64,000 nucleotides of DNA, taken from the NCBI RefSeq assembly GCF_001905505.1, contig NZ_LIPG01000001.1:1488001-1552000 (forward strand), in the 5' to 3' direction. Positions within the stretch are counted from its first letter, which is position 1. Every line of letters starts with the position of its first letter. This stretch comes from Streptomyces sp. CB02058. GTDB lineage: Bacteria; Actinomycetota; Actinomycetes; Streptomycetales; Streptomycetaceae. This document shows, piece by piece, positions 43,422 through 53,354 of the stretch. The notes under the pieces were generated by a model that did no database searches, was not told the DNA's origin, and saw only the letters and a program-made list of their open reading frames with translations. Made by a program: the position numbers and the translations under genes.

Positions 43422-45368
43422 ATGTCCGCCCCATCCGACATCCCCCAGGCCCCCAAGGTCACCGAGCGCGAAGCCCGGCAGGTGGCCGAGGCCGCCCGCG
43501 AACAGGACTGGCGCAAGCCGAGTTTCGCCAAGGAACTCTTCCTCGGACGCTTCCGGCTCGACCTGATCCACCCCCATCCCCAGCCCGCCCCGGACGACGT
43601 ACGGCGCGGCGAGGCATTCCTCGCCCGGCTGCGCGACTTCTGCGAGAACCGGGTCGACGGCGCACGCATCGAGCGCGAGGCGAAGATCCCCGACGAGGTG
43701 ATCGAGGGCCTCAAGGAGCTCGGCGCACTCGGCATGAAGATCGAGACCAAGTACGGCGGCCTCGGTCTGACCCAGGTGTACTACAACAAGGCGCTCGCGC
43801 TCGCCGGTTCGGCGAACCCCTCGATCGGCGCGCTGCTCTCCGCCCACCAGTCCATCGGCGTACCGCAGCCGCTGAAGATGTTCGGCACGCAGGAGCAGAA
43901 GGACGCCTTCCTGCCCCGCCTCGCGCGTACGGACATCTCCGCGTTCCTCCTCACCGAGCCCGACGTCGGGTCCGACCCGGCCCGGCTCGCGACGGCGGCC
44001 GTGCCCGACGGGGACGACTACGTCCTGGACGGCGTGAAGCTCTGGACGACCAACGGCGTCGTCGCCGACCTGCTCGTCGTCATGGCCCGCGTCCCGGAGT
44101 CCGAGGGCCACAAGGGCGGCATCACGGCCTTCGTCGTCGAGGCCGGCTCCCCCGGTATCACCGTGGAGCACCGCAACGCCTTCATGGGCCTGCGCGGCAT
44201 CGAGAACGGCGTGACCCGCTTCCACCAGGTCCGCGTCCCCGCGGCCAACCGCATCGGCCCCGAGGGCGCCGGTCTCAAGATCGCCCTCACCACGCTCAAC
44301 ACCGGCAGGCTCTCGCTGCCCGCCATGTGCGTCGGCGTGGGGAAGTGGTCGCTGAAGATCGCCCGCGAATGGTCCGCCGTGCGCGAGCAGTGGGGCAGGG
44401 CCGTCGCCCGCCACGAGGCGGTCGGCGCGAAGATCTCCTTCATCGCCGCCACCACCTTCGCCCTCGAAGCGGTCGTGGACCTCTCCTCGCAGATGGCCGA
44501 CGAGAGCCGCAACGACATCCGCATCGAGGCCGCCCTCGCCAAGCTGTACGGCTCCGAGATGGGCTGGCTGATCTCCGACGAACTCGTCCAGATCCGCGGT
44601 GGGCGCGGCTTCGAGACCGCCGCCTCGCTCGCCGCCCGCGGCGAACGCGCCGTCCCCGCCGAGCAGATGCTCCGCGACATGCGGATCAACCGGATCTTCG
44701 AGGGCTCCACGGAGATCATGCACCTGCTGATCGCCCGCGAGGCCGTCGACGCCCACCTCAAGGTCGCGGGCGACATCATCGACCCCGACAAGCCGCTCTC
44801 CGACAAGGCACGGGCGGGCGCCAACGCCGCCGGGTTCTACGCACGCTGGCTCCCCAAGCTGGTCAGCGGCCCCGGCCAGCGGCCCGGCGCCTACGGCGAG
44901 TTCCGCGTCCCCGGGCACCCCGACCTCTCCACGCACCTGCGGTACGTCGAGCGCACCTCCCGCAAGCTGGCCCGCTCCACCTTCTACGCGATGTCCCGCT
45001 GGCAGGGCCGCATGGAGACCAAGCAGGGCTTCCTCGGCAGGATCGTCGACATCGGCGCCGAACTCTTCGCGATGAGCGCGGCCTGCGTCCGGGCCGAGCA
45101 CCTGCGGGTCGACGGCGACCACGGCCGCGAGGCGTACCAGCTCGCCGACGTGTTCTGCCGCCAGTCCCGCATCCGGGTCGAGGAGCTGTTCAACCGGCTC
45201 TGGTCCAACACCGACGACATCGACAAGCGCGTGGTCGACGGCGTCCTCTCCGGCACCTACACCTGGCTGGAGGAAGGCGTCATCGACCCCAGCGGCGACG
45301 GCCCCTGGATCGCCGACGCCACCCCCGGCCCGGCCACCGGCGAGAACGTCCACCGCCCCATCCGCTGA
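43422..45368 (+). CDS. acyl-CoA dehydrogenase family protein (VLCAD/ACAD9-like)
   Basis: 648 residues, longer than the usual ~380-residue ACADs because of a C-terminal extension (from about 430) of the membrane-associated long-chain type. The FAD-binding segments LLTEPDVGSDPARLAT and the helical C-terminal IFEGSTEIMHLLIARE are present. The catalytic base was not mapped with certainty. It introduces the 2,3-double bond into fatty acyl-CoA in beta-oxidation. No other beta-oxidation gene is adjacent. A strong hairpin follows. Confidence 0.9.
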   Translation: MSAPSDIPQAPKVTEREARQVAEAAREQDWRKPSFAKELFLGRFRLDLIHPHPQPAPDDVRRGEAFLARLRDFCENRVDGARIEREAKIPDEVIEGLKELGALGMKIETKYGGLGLTQVYYNKALALAGSANPSIGALLSAHQSIGVPQPLKMFGTQEQKDAFLPRLARTDISAFLLTEPDVGSDPARLATAAVPDGDDYVLDGVKLWTTNGVVADLLVVMARVPESEGHKGGITAFVVEAGSPGITVEHRNAFMGLRGIENGVTRFHQVRVPAANRIGPEGAGLKIALTTLNTGRLSLPAMCVGVGKWSLKIAREWSAVREQWGRAVARHEAVGAKISFIAATTFALEAVVDLSSQMADESRNDIRIEAALAKLYGSEMGWLISDELVQIRGGRGFETAASLAARGERAVPAEQMLRDMRINRIFEGSTEIMHLLIAREAVDAHLKVAGDIIDPDKPLSDKARAGANAAGFYARWLPKLVSGPGQRPGAYGEFRVPGHPDLSTHLRYVERTSRKLARSTFYAMSRWQGRMETKQGFLGRIVDIGAELFAMSAACVRAEHLRVDGDHGREAYQLADVFCRQSRIRVEELFNRLWSNTDDIDKRVVDGVLSGTYTWLEEGVIDPSGDGPWIADATPGPATGENVHRPIR

Positions 45369-45380
45369 ACACGGCCGCCC

Positions 45381-45415
45381 CGCGGGACGCGTCCACTGCC
45401 TGGACGCGTCCCGCG
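45381..45415 (+). terminator. terminator after the acyl-CoA dehydrogenase
   Basis: A perfect 15-bp stem (45381-45395 with 45401-45415) with a 5-nt loop, 13 nt past the stop. It makes a start for the next gene at 45424 unlikely. Confidence 0.85.
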
Positions 45416-45447
45416 AGCACGCCGTGCGCAGGGCAAAATGGACGCCC

Positions 45448-46692
45448 GTGACCGTCATCGACATCCCCGGCTCCAAGTCCGTCACCGCCCGCGCCCTGTT
45501 CCTGGCCGCCGCGGCGGACGGCACCACCACCCTCCTGAAGCCCCTGCACTCGGACGACACCGAGGGGTTCACCGAGGGGCTGACCCGCCTCGGATACGGG
45601 GTGACGCGCGAGCCCGGACGATGGCACATCGAGGGACGCCCCTCCGGCCCCTCCGTCACCGAGGCCGAGGTCCACTGCCGTGACGGGGCCACCACCGCGC
45701 GCTTCCTGCCGACGCTCGCCGCCGCCGCGGCCGGCGGCACCTACCGCTTCGACGCCTCCGCGCAGATGCGCCGCCGCCCCCTCGCCCCGCTCACCGAGGC
45801 GCTCCGCACCCTCGGCGTCGACCTGCGCCACGAGGGAGCCGAGGGCCACCACCCGCTCACCATCGAGGCGTCGGGCGTCAAGGGCGGCGAACTGACCCTG
45901 GACGCGGGGGAGTCGTCCCAGTACCTCACGGCCCTCCTGATGCTCGGCCCGCTCACCGCCGAGGGCCTGCGCATCGACGTCACCGAGCTCGTCTCGGCGC
46001 CGTACATCGAGATCACCCTCGCGATGATGCGCAGCTTCGGTGTCGAGGTCGCCCGCGAGGGGAACACCTTCACCGTCCCGCCCGGCGGCTACCGCGCCAC
46101 CACGTACGCCGTCGAGCCCGACGCCTCCACGGCGAGCTACTTCTTCGCCGCAGCCGCCCTCACCGGCCGCGAGGTCACCGTCCCCGGCCTCGGCGCGGAC
46201 GCGCTCCAGGGCGACCTGCGCTTCACCGACGTGCTGCGCCGCATGGGCGCCGACGTCCGTACGACCGCGGACTCCACGACCGTCCGCTCCAGCGGCCGGC
46301 TCTCCGGTCTGACGGTCAACATGCGCGACATCTCCGACACGATGCCGACCCTCGCCGCGATCGCGCCGTTCGCCGACGCGCCGGTGCGCATCGAGGACGT
46401 CGCCAACACCCGGGTCAAGGAGTGCGACCGGCTGGAGGCCTGCGCGGAGAACCTGCGGGCCATGGGGATCACCGTGCACACCGGAACCGACTGGATCGAG
46501 ATCCACCCCGGCACTCCGCGCCCCACCCGGATCGCCACCCACGGCGACCACCGCATCGTGATGTCGTTCGCGGTCGCGGGCCTGCGCACGCCCGGCATGA
46601 GCTACGACGACCCCGGCTGCGTGCGGAAGACCTTCCCCCGGTTCCACGAGGAGTTCGCCGCGTTCGTGGAGCGGAGCTCCGCAGGGGAGTGA
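45448..46692 (+). CDS. EPSP synthase (3-phosphoshikimate 1-carboxyvinyltransferase) paralogue
   Basis: 414 residues. Most catalytic features of EPSP synthase are recognisable: PGSKSVTARAL with the Lys, Ser and Arg; SSQYLTALLM; MRRRPLAPL; ISDTMPTLA with the catalytic Asp; RVKECDRLEA with Glu and Arg; GDHRIVMS; RKTFPRF with the C-terminal Lys. The usual GNAGTxxR loop is RDGATTAR, with A81 at the E. coli Gly96 position. Genomes of this group usually have a separate aroA elsewhere, so this may be a second enzyme. GTG 45448 is preferred to GTG 45424, which sits against the previous terminator. CAAAAT upstream could be a -10. Confidence 0.85.
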   Translation: MTVIDIPGSKSVTARALFLAAAADGTTTLLKPLHSDDTEGFTEGLTRLGYGVTREPGRWHIEGRPSGPSVTEAEVHCRDGATTARFLPTLAAAAAGGTYRFDASAQMRRRPLAPLTEALRTLGVDLRHEGAEGHHPLTIEASGVKGGELTLDAGESSQYLTALLMLGPLTAEGLRIDVTELVSAPYIEITLAMMRSFGVEVAREGNTFTVPPGGYRATTYAVEPDASTASYFFAAAALTGREVTVPGLGADALQGDLRFTDVLRRMGADVRTTADSTTVRSSGRLSGLTVNMRDISDTMPTLAAIAPFADAPVRIEDVANTRVKECDRLEACAENLRAMGITVHTGTDWIEIHPGTPRPTRIATHGDHRIVMSFAVAGLRTPGMSYDDPGCVRKTFPRFHEEFAAFVERSSAGE

Positions 46693-46936
46693 CCGCGCGC
46701 GCTCCGGTGGGGTTGGGACCGGACCGGGACGACCACCGTGCGCTGCCTCCCCGCCGAGCTGCGGGCGCTGTTTCCCCCGGGCCGTGAAACGGCCGCGCGC
46801 GATGTGGCGGACGTGCGGCGGCCGAGGGAGGAGTTCGGCATCGGGACGGGTTTCCGAGCGCCGGATGCCGCACAATCGAGCCTCGGCCGCGCGCGGAGAA
46901 CCGGGCGCGGCTCGTCAACGGGAGACAGGGGCAGGG

Positions 46937-47704
46937 ATGTTCGGGGTGTACGGGGCGGGCGGCCGGCGGGGTGCCGCGGCCGTGGGGTGTGCGGCGATGG
47001 CTCTCGCGGTCCTCACCGGATGCGGTGAGGGGGCCGGCGAGAAGCCGGCGGACGGCAGGGGGACGGCCGGGAAGAGCCCCGCGGCCTCCCGGCCGGCCTC
47101 CCCGGCCGGCGGGCTCGACGAGGCGCAGCTCACCGCGGTGGCCTTCACCGACGGGGAGCGCGTGGGAGGGTTCACCGCGTCCGAGTACACCCTGGACGGG
47201 CCGATCGGCGACGCCTACACCGCCACCCCCGCCGTCTGCCAGCCGCTCGTCAGCCTCGCCGGTGACGTCAGCGACCACGAGCCCACCGCCCAGGTGCAGC
47301 GCAAGGTCGACAAGCCCTCGGACATACGGGGCGTCACCGTCGACGTCACCCTGCGCTCCTACGCCGGCGACGGTGCGGCCGAGGTCATGACCTCGCTCGG
47401 CCGGGCGGGCGAGGAGTGCGCCGGGGGTCTCACCGAGGAGCGGGCCTTCGCGCGCGGGACGTACGAGAAGGTCGAACCCGTCACACCGCCCGCCTTCGCC
47501 GAGGCCGACGAGGTGAAGGCCTACCGCTTCAGCATCCTCGACGTGAAGGGGAAGCTGAAGCTCCACGAGTACCTCACCGTCGTCCGGTCCGGCTCGACCA
47601 CCCTCGCCTTCCGGGGCGAGGTCCTCGGCACCACCGACTTCGGCGGCATCCCGGAAGCCGTCACGACCGCCCAGTGGAAGAAATTCCGTGCCGGGCAGGC
47701 CTGA
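46937..47704 (+). CDS. lipoprotein, unknown function
   Basis: 255 residues. Signal peptide with lipobox LTGC (C about residue 29), then a charged, Pro-rich linker (to ~60) and a globular domain with several beta-strand patterns (EYTLDGPIGDAYTATPAVCQPLVSLAGDV, YRFSILDVKGKLKLHEYLTVVRSGSTTLAFRGEV, read in parts). A paired Cys is in the mature part. ATG 46937 has AGG-rich sequence before it. Located 61 nt before dxr, but not obviously in its operon. Confidence 0.8.
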   Translation: MFGVYGAGGRRGAAAVGCAAMALAVLTGCGEGAGEKPADGRGTAGKSPAASRPASPAGGLDEAQLTAVAFTDGERVGGFTASEYTLDGPIGDAYTATPAVCQPLVSLAGDVSDHEPTAQVQRKVDKPSDIRGVTVDVTLRSYAGDGAAEVMTSLGRAGEECAGGLTEERAFARGTYEKVEPVTPPAFAEADEVKAYRFSILDVKGKLKLHEYLTVVRSGSTTLAFRGEVLGTTDFGGIPEAVTTAQWKKFRAGQA

Positions 47705-47765
47705 GGCGCGCCCCGACGGGGGCGCACTGTCAGCGCGCACAGCGGATGCGGCAACAATGGGGGTC

Positions 47766-49019
47766 ATGAGCGACAGCCCCGCACCCCTCGCCGACCCGCA
47801 TCGTGTCTTCGACGCGGCGGTAGGCCGCCGGGATCTGGTGATCCTCGGTTCCACCGGCTCCATCGGTACCCAGGCCATCGACCTGGTCCTGCGCAACCCC
47901 GGCCGCTTCCGCGTCACCGCGCTCTCCGCCGCGGGCGGCAGGGTCCAGCTCCTCGCCGAGCAGGCGCGGCAGCTGCGGGTGCGCACGGTCGCCGTCGCCG
48001 ACGCGGACAAGGCGCCGGCACTGCGGGAGGCCCTCCGGGAGGCGTACGGAGCGGGCGAGCCGCTCCCCGAGGTCCTGGCGGGCCCCGATGCCGCGGCGGA
48101 GCTCGCCGCGAGCGACTGCCACACCGTGCTGAACGGGATCACCGGCTCCATCGGCCTCGCCCCCACGCTCGCCGCGCTGAAGGCGGGCCGCACCCTCGCC
48201 CTGGCCAACAAGGAGTCGCTGATCGTCGGCGGCCCGCTGGTGAAGGCCCTCGCCGCCCCCGGCCAGATCATCCCGGTCGACTCCGAGCACGCCGCGCTCT
48301 TCCAGGCGCTGGCCGCCGGGACACGCGCCGACGTGCGCAAGCTCGTCGTGACCGCGTCCGGAGGCCCGTTCCGCGGACGTACGCGCAGTGAGCTCGCCGG
48401 CGTCACCCGGGAGCAGGCACTCGCGCACCCGACCTGGGCCATGGGGCCGGTCATCACGGTCAACTCCGCGACCCTCGTCAACAAGGGTCTCGAGGTCATC
48501 GAGGCGCACCTCCTCTACGACATCCCGTTCGACCGGATCGAGGTCGTGGTCCACCCCCAGTCGTACGTTCACTCGATGGTGGAGTTCACCGACGGCTCCA
48601 CGCTCGCCCAGGCGACCCCGCCCGACATGCGCGGCCCCATCGCCATCGGTCTCGGCTGGCCCGAGAGGGTCCCGGACGCGGCCCCCGCCTTCGACTGGAC
48701 CACCGCCTCCAGCTGGGAGTTCTTCCCGCTCGACACCGAGGCCTTCCCCTCCGTCGGGCTCGCCCGCCACGTGGGCACGCTGGGCGGCACGGCACCCGCC
48801 GTGTTCAACGCGGCCAACGAGGAGTGCGTGGACGCGTTCCTGGCGGGACGCCTGCCCTTCAACGGCATCATGGATACGGTCACAGCGGTGGTGGCCGAAC
48901 ACGGCACCCCCGCCACGGGAACTTCGCTGACGGTCGCGGACGTCCTCGAAGCGGAGGCCTGGGCGCGTTCCAGGGCCCGGGAGCTCTCGGCGGAAGCGAC
49001 AGCGGAGGCGCACGTATGA
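47766..49019 (+). CDS. dxr: 1-deoxy-D-xylulose-5-phosphate reductoisomerase
   Basis: 417 residues. First committed step of the MEP isoprenoid pathway. NADPH site [10 protein letters not shown], then [24 protein letters not shown] and TASGGPFR, all diagnostic. ATG 47766 is preceded by GGGGGT; ATG 47757 (MGVMSD) is possible. Its stop overlaps the start of the site-2 protease gene by four bases (ATGA), so the two are translated together. Confidence 0.96.
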   Translation: MSDSPAPLADPHRVFDAAVGRRDLVILGSTGSIGTQAIDLVLRNPGRFRVTALSAAGGRVQLLAEQARQLRVRTVAVADADKAPALREALREAYGAGEPLPEVLAGPDAAAELAASDCHTVLNGITGSIGLAPTLAALKAGRTLALANKESLIVGGPLVKALAAPGQIIPVDSEHAALFQALAAGTRADVRKLVVTASGGPFRGRTRSELAGVTREQALAHPTWAMGPVITVNSATLVNKGLEVIEAHLLYDIPFDRIEVVVHPQSYVHSMVEFTDGSTLAQATPPDMRGPIAIGLGWPERVPDAAPAFDWTTASSWEFFPLDTEAFPSVGLARHVGTLGGTAPAVFNAANEECVDAFLAGRLPFNGIMDTVTAVVAEHGTPATGTSLTVADVLEAEAWARSRARELSAEATAEAHV

Positions 49020-50326
49020 GTACGACGACGATTCTGATGACGGTCCTGGGGATCGCCATCTTCGCCGTGGGTCTGCTGTTCTCGATCGCCTGGCACGAAC
49101 TGGGCCACCTGTCCACGGCCAAGCTCTTCGGCATCCGGGTGCCGCAGTACATGGTCGGCTTCGGCCCGACGATCTGGTCGCGCAAGAAGGGCGACACCGA
49201 GTACGGCATCAAGGCCATCCCCGCGGGCGGCTACATCCGGATGATCGGCATGTTCCCGCCGGGGCCCGACGGCCGGATCGAGGCGCGTTCCACCTCTCCC
49301 TGGCGCGGCATGATCGAGGACGCCAGGTCCGCGGCCTTCGAGGAGCTCGAACCGGGCGACGAGACGCGGCTCTTCTACACGCGCAAGCCGTGGAAGCGCG
49401 TGATCGTGATGTTCGCCGGGCCCTTCATGAACCTCGTGCTCGCCGTCGCGATCTTCATGGGCGTGGCCATGACCTTCGGCTTCCAGACGCAGACCACCGA
49501 GGTCGCGGGCGTCCAGCAGTGCGTCATCGCGCAGAGCGAGAACCGCGACACCTGCAAGACGTCCGACCCGGTCTCGCCCGCCAAGGCGGCGGGGCTCAAG
49601 GAGGGCGACACGATCGTCGCCTTCAACGGGCAGAAGATCGACGACTGGGCCACGCTCTCGGACCAGATCCGCAGGACCATCGGACCCGCCACCATCACGG
49701 TGGAGCGCGACGGCCGGGAACAGACCCTGAACGCCGTGCTGAAGAAGAACGCCGTCGCCAAGAAGGACGCCGACGGCGAGGTCGTCCCCGACCAGTACAT
49801 CAACGCCGGATATCTCGGCTTCGCGGCCAGGACGGAGATCCTGCCGCTCTCCTTCGGCGACTCGGTCGTCCGCATGGGAGACATGATCGAGAACGGCGTC
49901 GACTCGATCATCGCCCTGCCCTCCAAGATCCCCGACCTGTGGGACGCGGCCTTCGGCGACGGCGAGCGGGCCGACGACTCGCCGGTCGGTGTGGTCGGCG
50001 CGGCACGGATCGGCGGCGAGGTGATGAACCTCGACGTCCCGGCGCAGAACCAGATCGCGATGATGCTGTTCCTGCTGGCCGGCTTCAACCTCTCCCTGTT
50101 CCTCTTCAACATGCTGCCCCTGCTGCCGCTGGACGGCGGGCACATCGCGGGCGCGCTCTGGGAATCCCTGCGCCGCAATGTGGCCAAGGTCTTCAGGCGG
50201 CCCGACCCCGGACCCTTCGACGTGGCGAAGCTCATGCCGGTCGCCTATGTGGTCGCCGGGATCTTCATCTGCTTCACGCTGCTGGTGCTGGTCGCCGACA
50301 TCGTGAACCCGGTGAAGATCACCTGA
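49016..50326 (+). CDS. rseP: site-2 intramembrane metalloprotease (RseP/RasP type)
   Basis: 436 residues. HELGH at 27-31 in the first span, a PDZ domain ([21 protein letters not shown]), and [13 protein letters not shown] near the end with the second zinc ligand Asp. Cleaves single-span membrane proteins, such as anti-sigma factors, after a first cut. The coupled position behind dxr is conserved in actinobacteria. Confidence 0.95.
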   Translation: MSTTTILMTVLGIAIFAVGLLFSIAWHELGHLSTAKLFGIRVPQYMVGFGPTIWSRKKGDTEYGIKAIPAGGYIRMIGMFPPGPDGRIEARSTSPWRGMIEDARSAAFEELEPGDETRLFYTRKPWKRVIVMFAGPFMNLVLAVAIFMGVAMTFGFQTQTTEVAGVQQCVIAQSENRDTCKTSDPVSPAKAAGLKEGDTIVAFNGQKIDDWATLSDQIRRTIGPATITVERDGREQTLNAVLKKNAVAKKDADGEVVPDQYINAGYLGFAARTEILPLSFGDSVVRMGDMIENGVDSIIALPSKIPDLWDAAFGDGERADDSPVGVVGAARIGGEVMNLDVPAQNQIAMMLFLLAGFNLSLFLFNMLPLLPLDGGHIAGALWESLRRNVAKVFRRPDPGPFDVAKLMPVAYVVAGIFICFTLLVLVADIVNPVKIT

Positions 50327-50344
50327 TGTCCCACCCGTCCCATG

Positions 50345-50384
50345 GGTGGCGGCCGGCCACACAGGCGGTGTCCGGCCGCCCACC
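50345..50384 (+). terminator. hairpin between rseP and ispG
   Basis: A GC-rich inverted repeat of about 12 bp with one bulge plus an inner 4-bp stem, 19 nt past the rseP stop. May be a weak terminator or attenuator. Confidence 0.5.
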
Positions 50385-50507
50385 GACGGGCGTTTCGGCG
50401 GCACGGGTGCGTCCCGTCCGGCTTCGGTGCCGTAACCTCGAAGCCTGGAGTCCGCCGTTCTCGGTACCTCGATCCACACTGATCCACACCTTGGGGATGC
50501 TCAGCGC

Positions 50508-51665
50508 ATGACTGCGATTTCTCTCGGAATGCCTGCCGTTCCGACCAAGCTCGCCGAACGACGAGTCAGCCGTCAGATCCAGGTCGGCACCGTGGCGGTC
50601 GGCGGGGACGCGCCGGTGTCGGTGCAGTCGATGACCACCACGCGTACGTCGGACATCGGTGCGACGTTGCAGCAGATCGCGGAGCTGACGGCGTCGGGCT
50701 GTCAGATCGTGCGGGTGGCGTGCCCGACGCAGGACGACGCGGACGCGCTGGCGACGATCGCGCGGAAGTCGCAGATCCCGGTGATCGCGGACATCCACTT
50801 CCAGCCGAAGTACGTCTTCGCGGCGATCGACGCGGGCTGTGCGGCGGTCCGGGTGAACCCGGGCAACATCAAGCAGTTCGACGACAAGGTCAAGGAGATC
50901 GCGAAGGCCGCGGGCGACGCGGGCACGCCGATCCGGATCGGTGTCAACGCGGGCTCGCTGGACGCGCGGCTGCTGAAGAAGTACGGCAAGGCGACGCCGG
51001 AGGCGCTCGTGGAGTCGGCGCTGTGGGAGGCGTCGCTGTTCGAGGAGCACGGCTTCCGGGACATCAAGATCTCGGTGAAGCACAACGACCCGGTCGTGAT
51101 GGTGAACGCCTACCGTCAGCTGGCCGCGCAGTCGGACTACCCCCTGCACCTGGGTGTGACGGAGGCGGGTCCGGCGTTCCAGGGCACGATCAAGTCCGCG
51201 GTGGCGTTCGGCGCGCTGCTCTCGGAGGGCATCGGGGACACGATCCGTGTCTCGCTGTCGGCCCCTCCGGCGGAGGAGGTCAAGGTCGGCCTGCAGATCC
51301 TGGAGGCGCTGAATCTGAAGCAGCGCCGCCTGGAGATCGTGTCCTGCCCGTCCTGCGGGCGTGCGCAGGTGGACGTCTACAAGCTCGCGGACCAGGTCAG
51401 CGCCGGTCTCGAAGGCATGGAGGTCCCGCTGCGCGTCGCGGTCATGGGCTGCGTCGTGAACGGCCCCGGCGAGGCCCGTGAGGCCGACCTCGGCGTCGCC
51501 TCGGGCAACGGCAAGGGACAGATCTTCGTGAAGGGCGAGGTCATCAAGACCGTCCCCGAGTCGAAGATCGTGGAGACCCTCATCGAGGAAGCGATGAAGA
51601 TCGCGGAGCAGATGGAGAAGGACGGCATCCCCTCGGGCGAGCCCCAGGTCTCCATCGCGGGCTGA
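50508..51665 (+). CDS. ispG: 4-hydroxy-3-methylbut-2-en-1-yl diphosphate synthase
   Basis: 385 residues (GcpE). Iron-sulfur enzyme of the MEP pathway that makes HMBPP. Cluster cysteines are C280, C283 and C315 in SCPSCGRAQ and GCVVNGPGE. The N-terminal [13 protein letters not shown]-barrel strand is typical. It belongs functionally with dxr, two genes upstream. Confidence 0.97.
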   Translation: MTAISLGMPAVPTKLAERRVSRQIQVGTVAVGGDAPVSVQSMTTTRTSDIGATLQQIAELTASGCQIVRVACPTQDDADALATIARKSQIPVIADIHFQPKYVFAAIDAGCAAVRVNPGNIKQFDDKVKEIAKAAGDAGTPIRIGVNAGSLDARLLKKYGKATPEALVESALWEASLFEEHGFRDIKISVKHNDPVVMVNAYRQLAAQSDYPLHLGVTEAGPAFQGTIKSAVAFGALLSEGIGDTIRVSLSAPPAEEVKVGLQILEALNLKQRRLEIVSCPSCGRAQVDVYKLADQVSAGLEGMEVPLRVAVMGCVVNGPGEAREADLGVASGNGKGQIFVKGEVIKTVPESKIVETLIEEAMKIAEQMEKDGIPSGEPQVSIAG

Positions 51666-51702
51666 GCACCCGCGGACGAACCCCGGGCCCACACGGCCCA
51701 CA

Positions 51703-51731
51703 GTGCCCCGCAGGCCCGTCCTGCGGGGCAC
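51703..51731 (+). terminator. terminator after ispG
   Basis: A perfect 12-bp stem (51703-51714 with 51720-51731) around a 5-nt loop, 38 nt past the stop. Confidence 0.8.
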
Positions 51732-51786
51732 AGCTGTGTCCGCGGCGGCCCTCCTTCCCCCGTGCGAGGGGCACCCCACAGCCTTC

Positions 51787-51814
51787 TTGGGTACAGTGCG
51801 GAAACCAGTAGACC
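51787..51814 (+). promoter_or_regulatory. candidate promoter of the DUF4081/GNAT gene
   Basis: TTGGGT at 51787-51792 and TAGACC at 51809-51814, 16 nt apart, following the ispG terminator and 17 nt before the GTG start. Confidence 0.4.
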
Positions 51815-51830
51815 GTTTGGTGAGGCCCCA

Positions 51831-52676
51831 GTGTTGATGCAGACCACTACCCGGGTCCTCGACCCCGGCGAGCTCCCCGCCGCGCTCGCCATCCTCGAGA
51901 GCGAACCCGTGGACAACGCGTTCGTGACCTCCCGCGTGCAGGTCGCAGGACTCGATCCCTGGCGCCTCGGCGGCGAGATGTGGGGCTGGTACGCCGACGG
52001 CCGACTGCGCTCGCTCTGCTACTCCGGCGCCAATCTCGTGCCCATCTGCGCCACCCCCGAGGCCGTCAGGGCCTTCGCCGACCGCGCCCGCAGGGCCGGC
52101 CGCCGCTGCTCCTCGATCGTCGGCCCCGCGGGCCCCACCGCCCAGCTGTGGCGCCTGCTCGAACCGAGCTGGGGCCCCGCCCGCGAGGTCCGGCCCAACC
52201 AGCCGCTCATGGTCACCGAGGCCCCCTCCGCCGAGGTGGCGCCCGACCCGCTCGTGCGCAGGGTCCGCAAGGACGAGATGGACGTCCTCATGCCCGCCTG
52301 CGTGTCCATGTTCACCGAGGAGGTCGGCATCTCCCCGCTGGCCGGCGACGGCGGGCTGCTCTACCAGGCGCGCGTCGCCGAACTCATCGGCACCGGCCGC
52401 TCCTTCGCCCGCATAGAGAACGGCAAGGTCCTCTTCAAGGCGGAGATCGGCGCCGCCACCCCCCGCGCCTGCCAGATCCAGGGCGTCTGGGTCGCCCCCG
52501 AGGCCCGGGGCCGCGGCCTCTCCGAGACCGGCATGGCGGCCGTCCTGCGGTACGCACTCCAGGACGTCGCACCGGTCGTCAGCCTCTACGTGAACGACTA
52601 CAACACCGCCGCGCGCAGGGCCTACAGCCGCGTCGGCTTCCGCGAGACGGGCGCGTTCATGAGCGTGCTGTTCTGA
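51831..52676 (+). CDS. DUF4081 and GNAT domain acetyltransferase
   Basis: 281 residues. An N-terminal DUF4081 region (NAFVTSRVQVAGLDPWRLGG, LCYSGANLVPI) and a C-terminal GNAT domain with the acetyl-CoA loop VAPEARGRGLSETGMAAVLR and VNDYNTAARRAYSRVGF. The acceptor is unknown. GTG 51831, TTG 51834 and ATG 51837 are consecutive possible starts; TGAGG upstream suits the GTG best. This fused form is common in actinobacteria next to ispG. Confidence 0.88.
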   Translation: MLMQTTTRVLDPGELPAALAILESEPVDNAFVTSRVQVAGLDPWRLGGEMWGWYADGRLRSLCYSGANLVPICATPEAVRAFADRARRAGRRCSSIVGPAGPTAQLWRLLEPSWGPAREVRPNQPLMVTEAPSAEVAPDPLVRRVRKDEMDVLMPACVSMFTEEVGISPLAGDGGLLYQARVAELIGTGRSFARIENGKVLFKAEIGAATPRACQIQGVWVAPEARGRGLSETGMAAVLRYALQDVAPVVSLYVNDYNTAARRAYSRVGFRETGAFMSVLF

Positions 52677-52705
52677 CCGGACGGCACGGCCAGTAGGGTT
52701 CCCGC

Positions 52706-53281
52706 ATGGCAGCAGCAACGCCCGCGTCCCCGTGGGGCTCCGGGACCCCCGACATCGTGGTCGGACCGCTCGACCTCGCCGCCCACGTCGACGAGGCGCT
52801 CGCCGTACAGGCCCTCGCCTTCGGTCTCAGCCAGGACGAGATCGACGTACGCCGCCATATCGTGCTCCGGCACCTCGACCACCCGCAGGCCCGCGCCCTC
52901 GGCGCCGTCGCCGCCGACGGACGGCTCGCCGGATTCGTCTACGGGCTGCCGAACAGCCGTACGCACTGGTGGTCCACCGTCGTCGAGCCCTATCTGCGCG
53001 CCACCGGGTCCGACCCATGGCTCGACGACTCGTTCGTGATCACCGAGCTCCACGTCCACCCGGAGTTCCAGCAGCGCGGCATCGGCCGCTGCCTCATCAC
53101 GACCATCACGGACGCCGTCGACCAGCCGCGTTCCATCCTCTCCGCGATCGACACCGAGAGCCCCGCCCGGGGCCTCTACCGCGCCCTCGGCTACCGGGAC
53201 CTCGCCCGGCAGGTGCTGTTCCCCAGCGCCCCCAAGCCGTACGCGGTCATGGGCGCGCACCTCCCGCTGCTGCGCGGCTGA
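52706..53281 (+). CDS. GNAT family N-acetyltransferase
   Basis: 191 residues. GNAT motif A is ELHVHPEFQQRGIGRCLITTI (read in parts, acetyl-CoA loop QQRGIG), and motif B SPARGLYRALGYRDLA. Substrate unknown. It follows the other acetyltransferase by 29 nt. Confidence 0.88.
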   Translation: MAAATPASPWGSGTPDIVVGPLDLAAHVDEALAVQALAFGLSQDEIDVRRHIVLRHLDHPQARALGAVAADGRLAGFVYGLPNSRTHWWSTVVEPYLRATGSDPWLDDSFVITELHVHPEFQQRGIGRCLITTITDAVDQPRSILSAIDTESPARGLYRALGYRDLARQVLFPSAPKPYAVMGAHLPLLRG

Positions 53282-53354
53282 CGAATCGGATTTCCGCCCG
53301 CGCGGGGCGCCCGGCTAACCTCGGGCTCACCACCCTTCCGAGCAGGAGTTCATC

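Noticed and set aside
45424..45447. Upstream GTG start for the EPSP-synthase paralogue
   Set aside because: It lies 9 nt after a perfect 15-bp terminator stem and has no ribosome site; the family N-terminus starts at 45448.
43038..45740. 900-residue open frame antisense to the acyl-CoA dehydrogenase
   Set aside because: Mirror of the real gene's codon pattern; translation has no recognisable domain and crosses two genes and a terminator.
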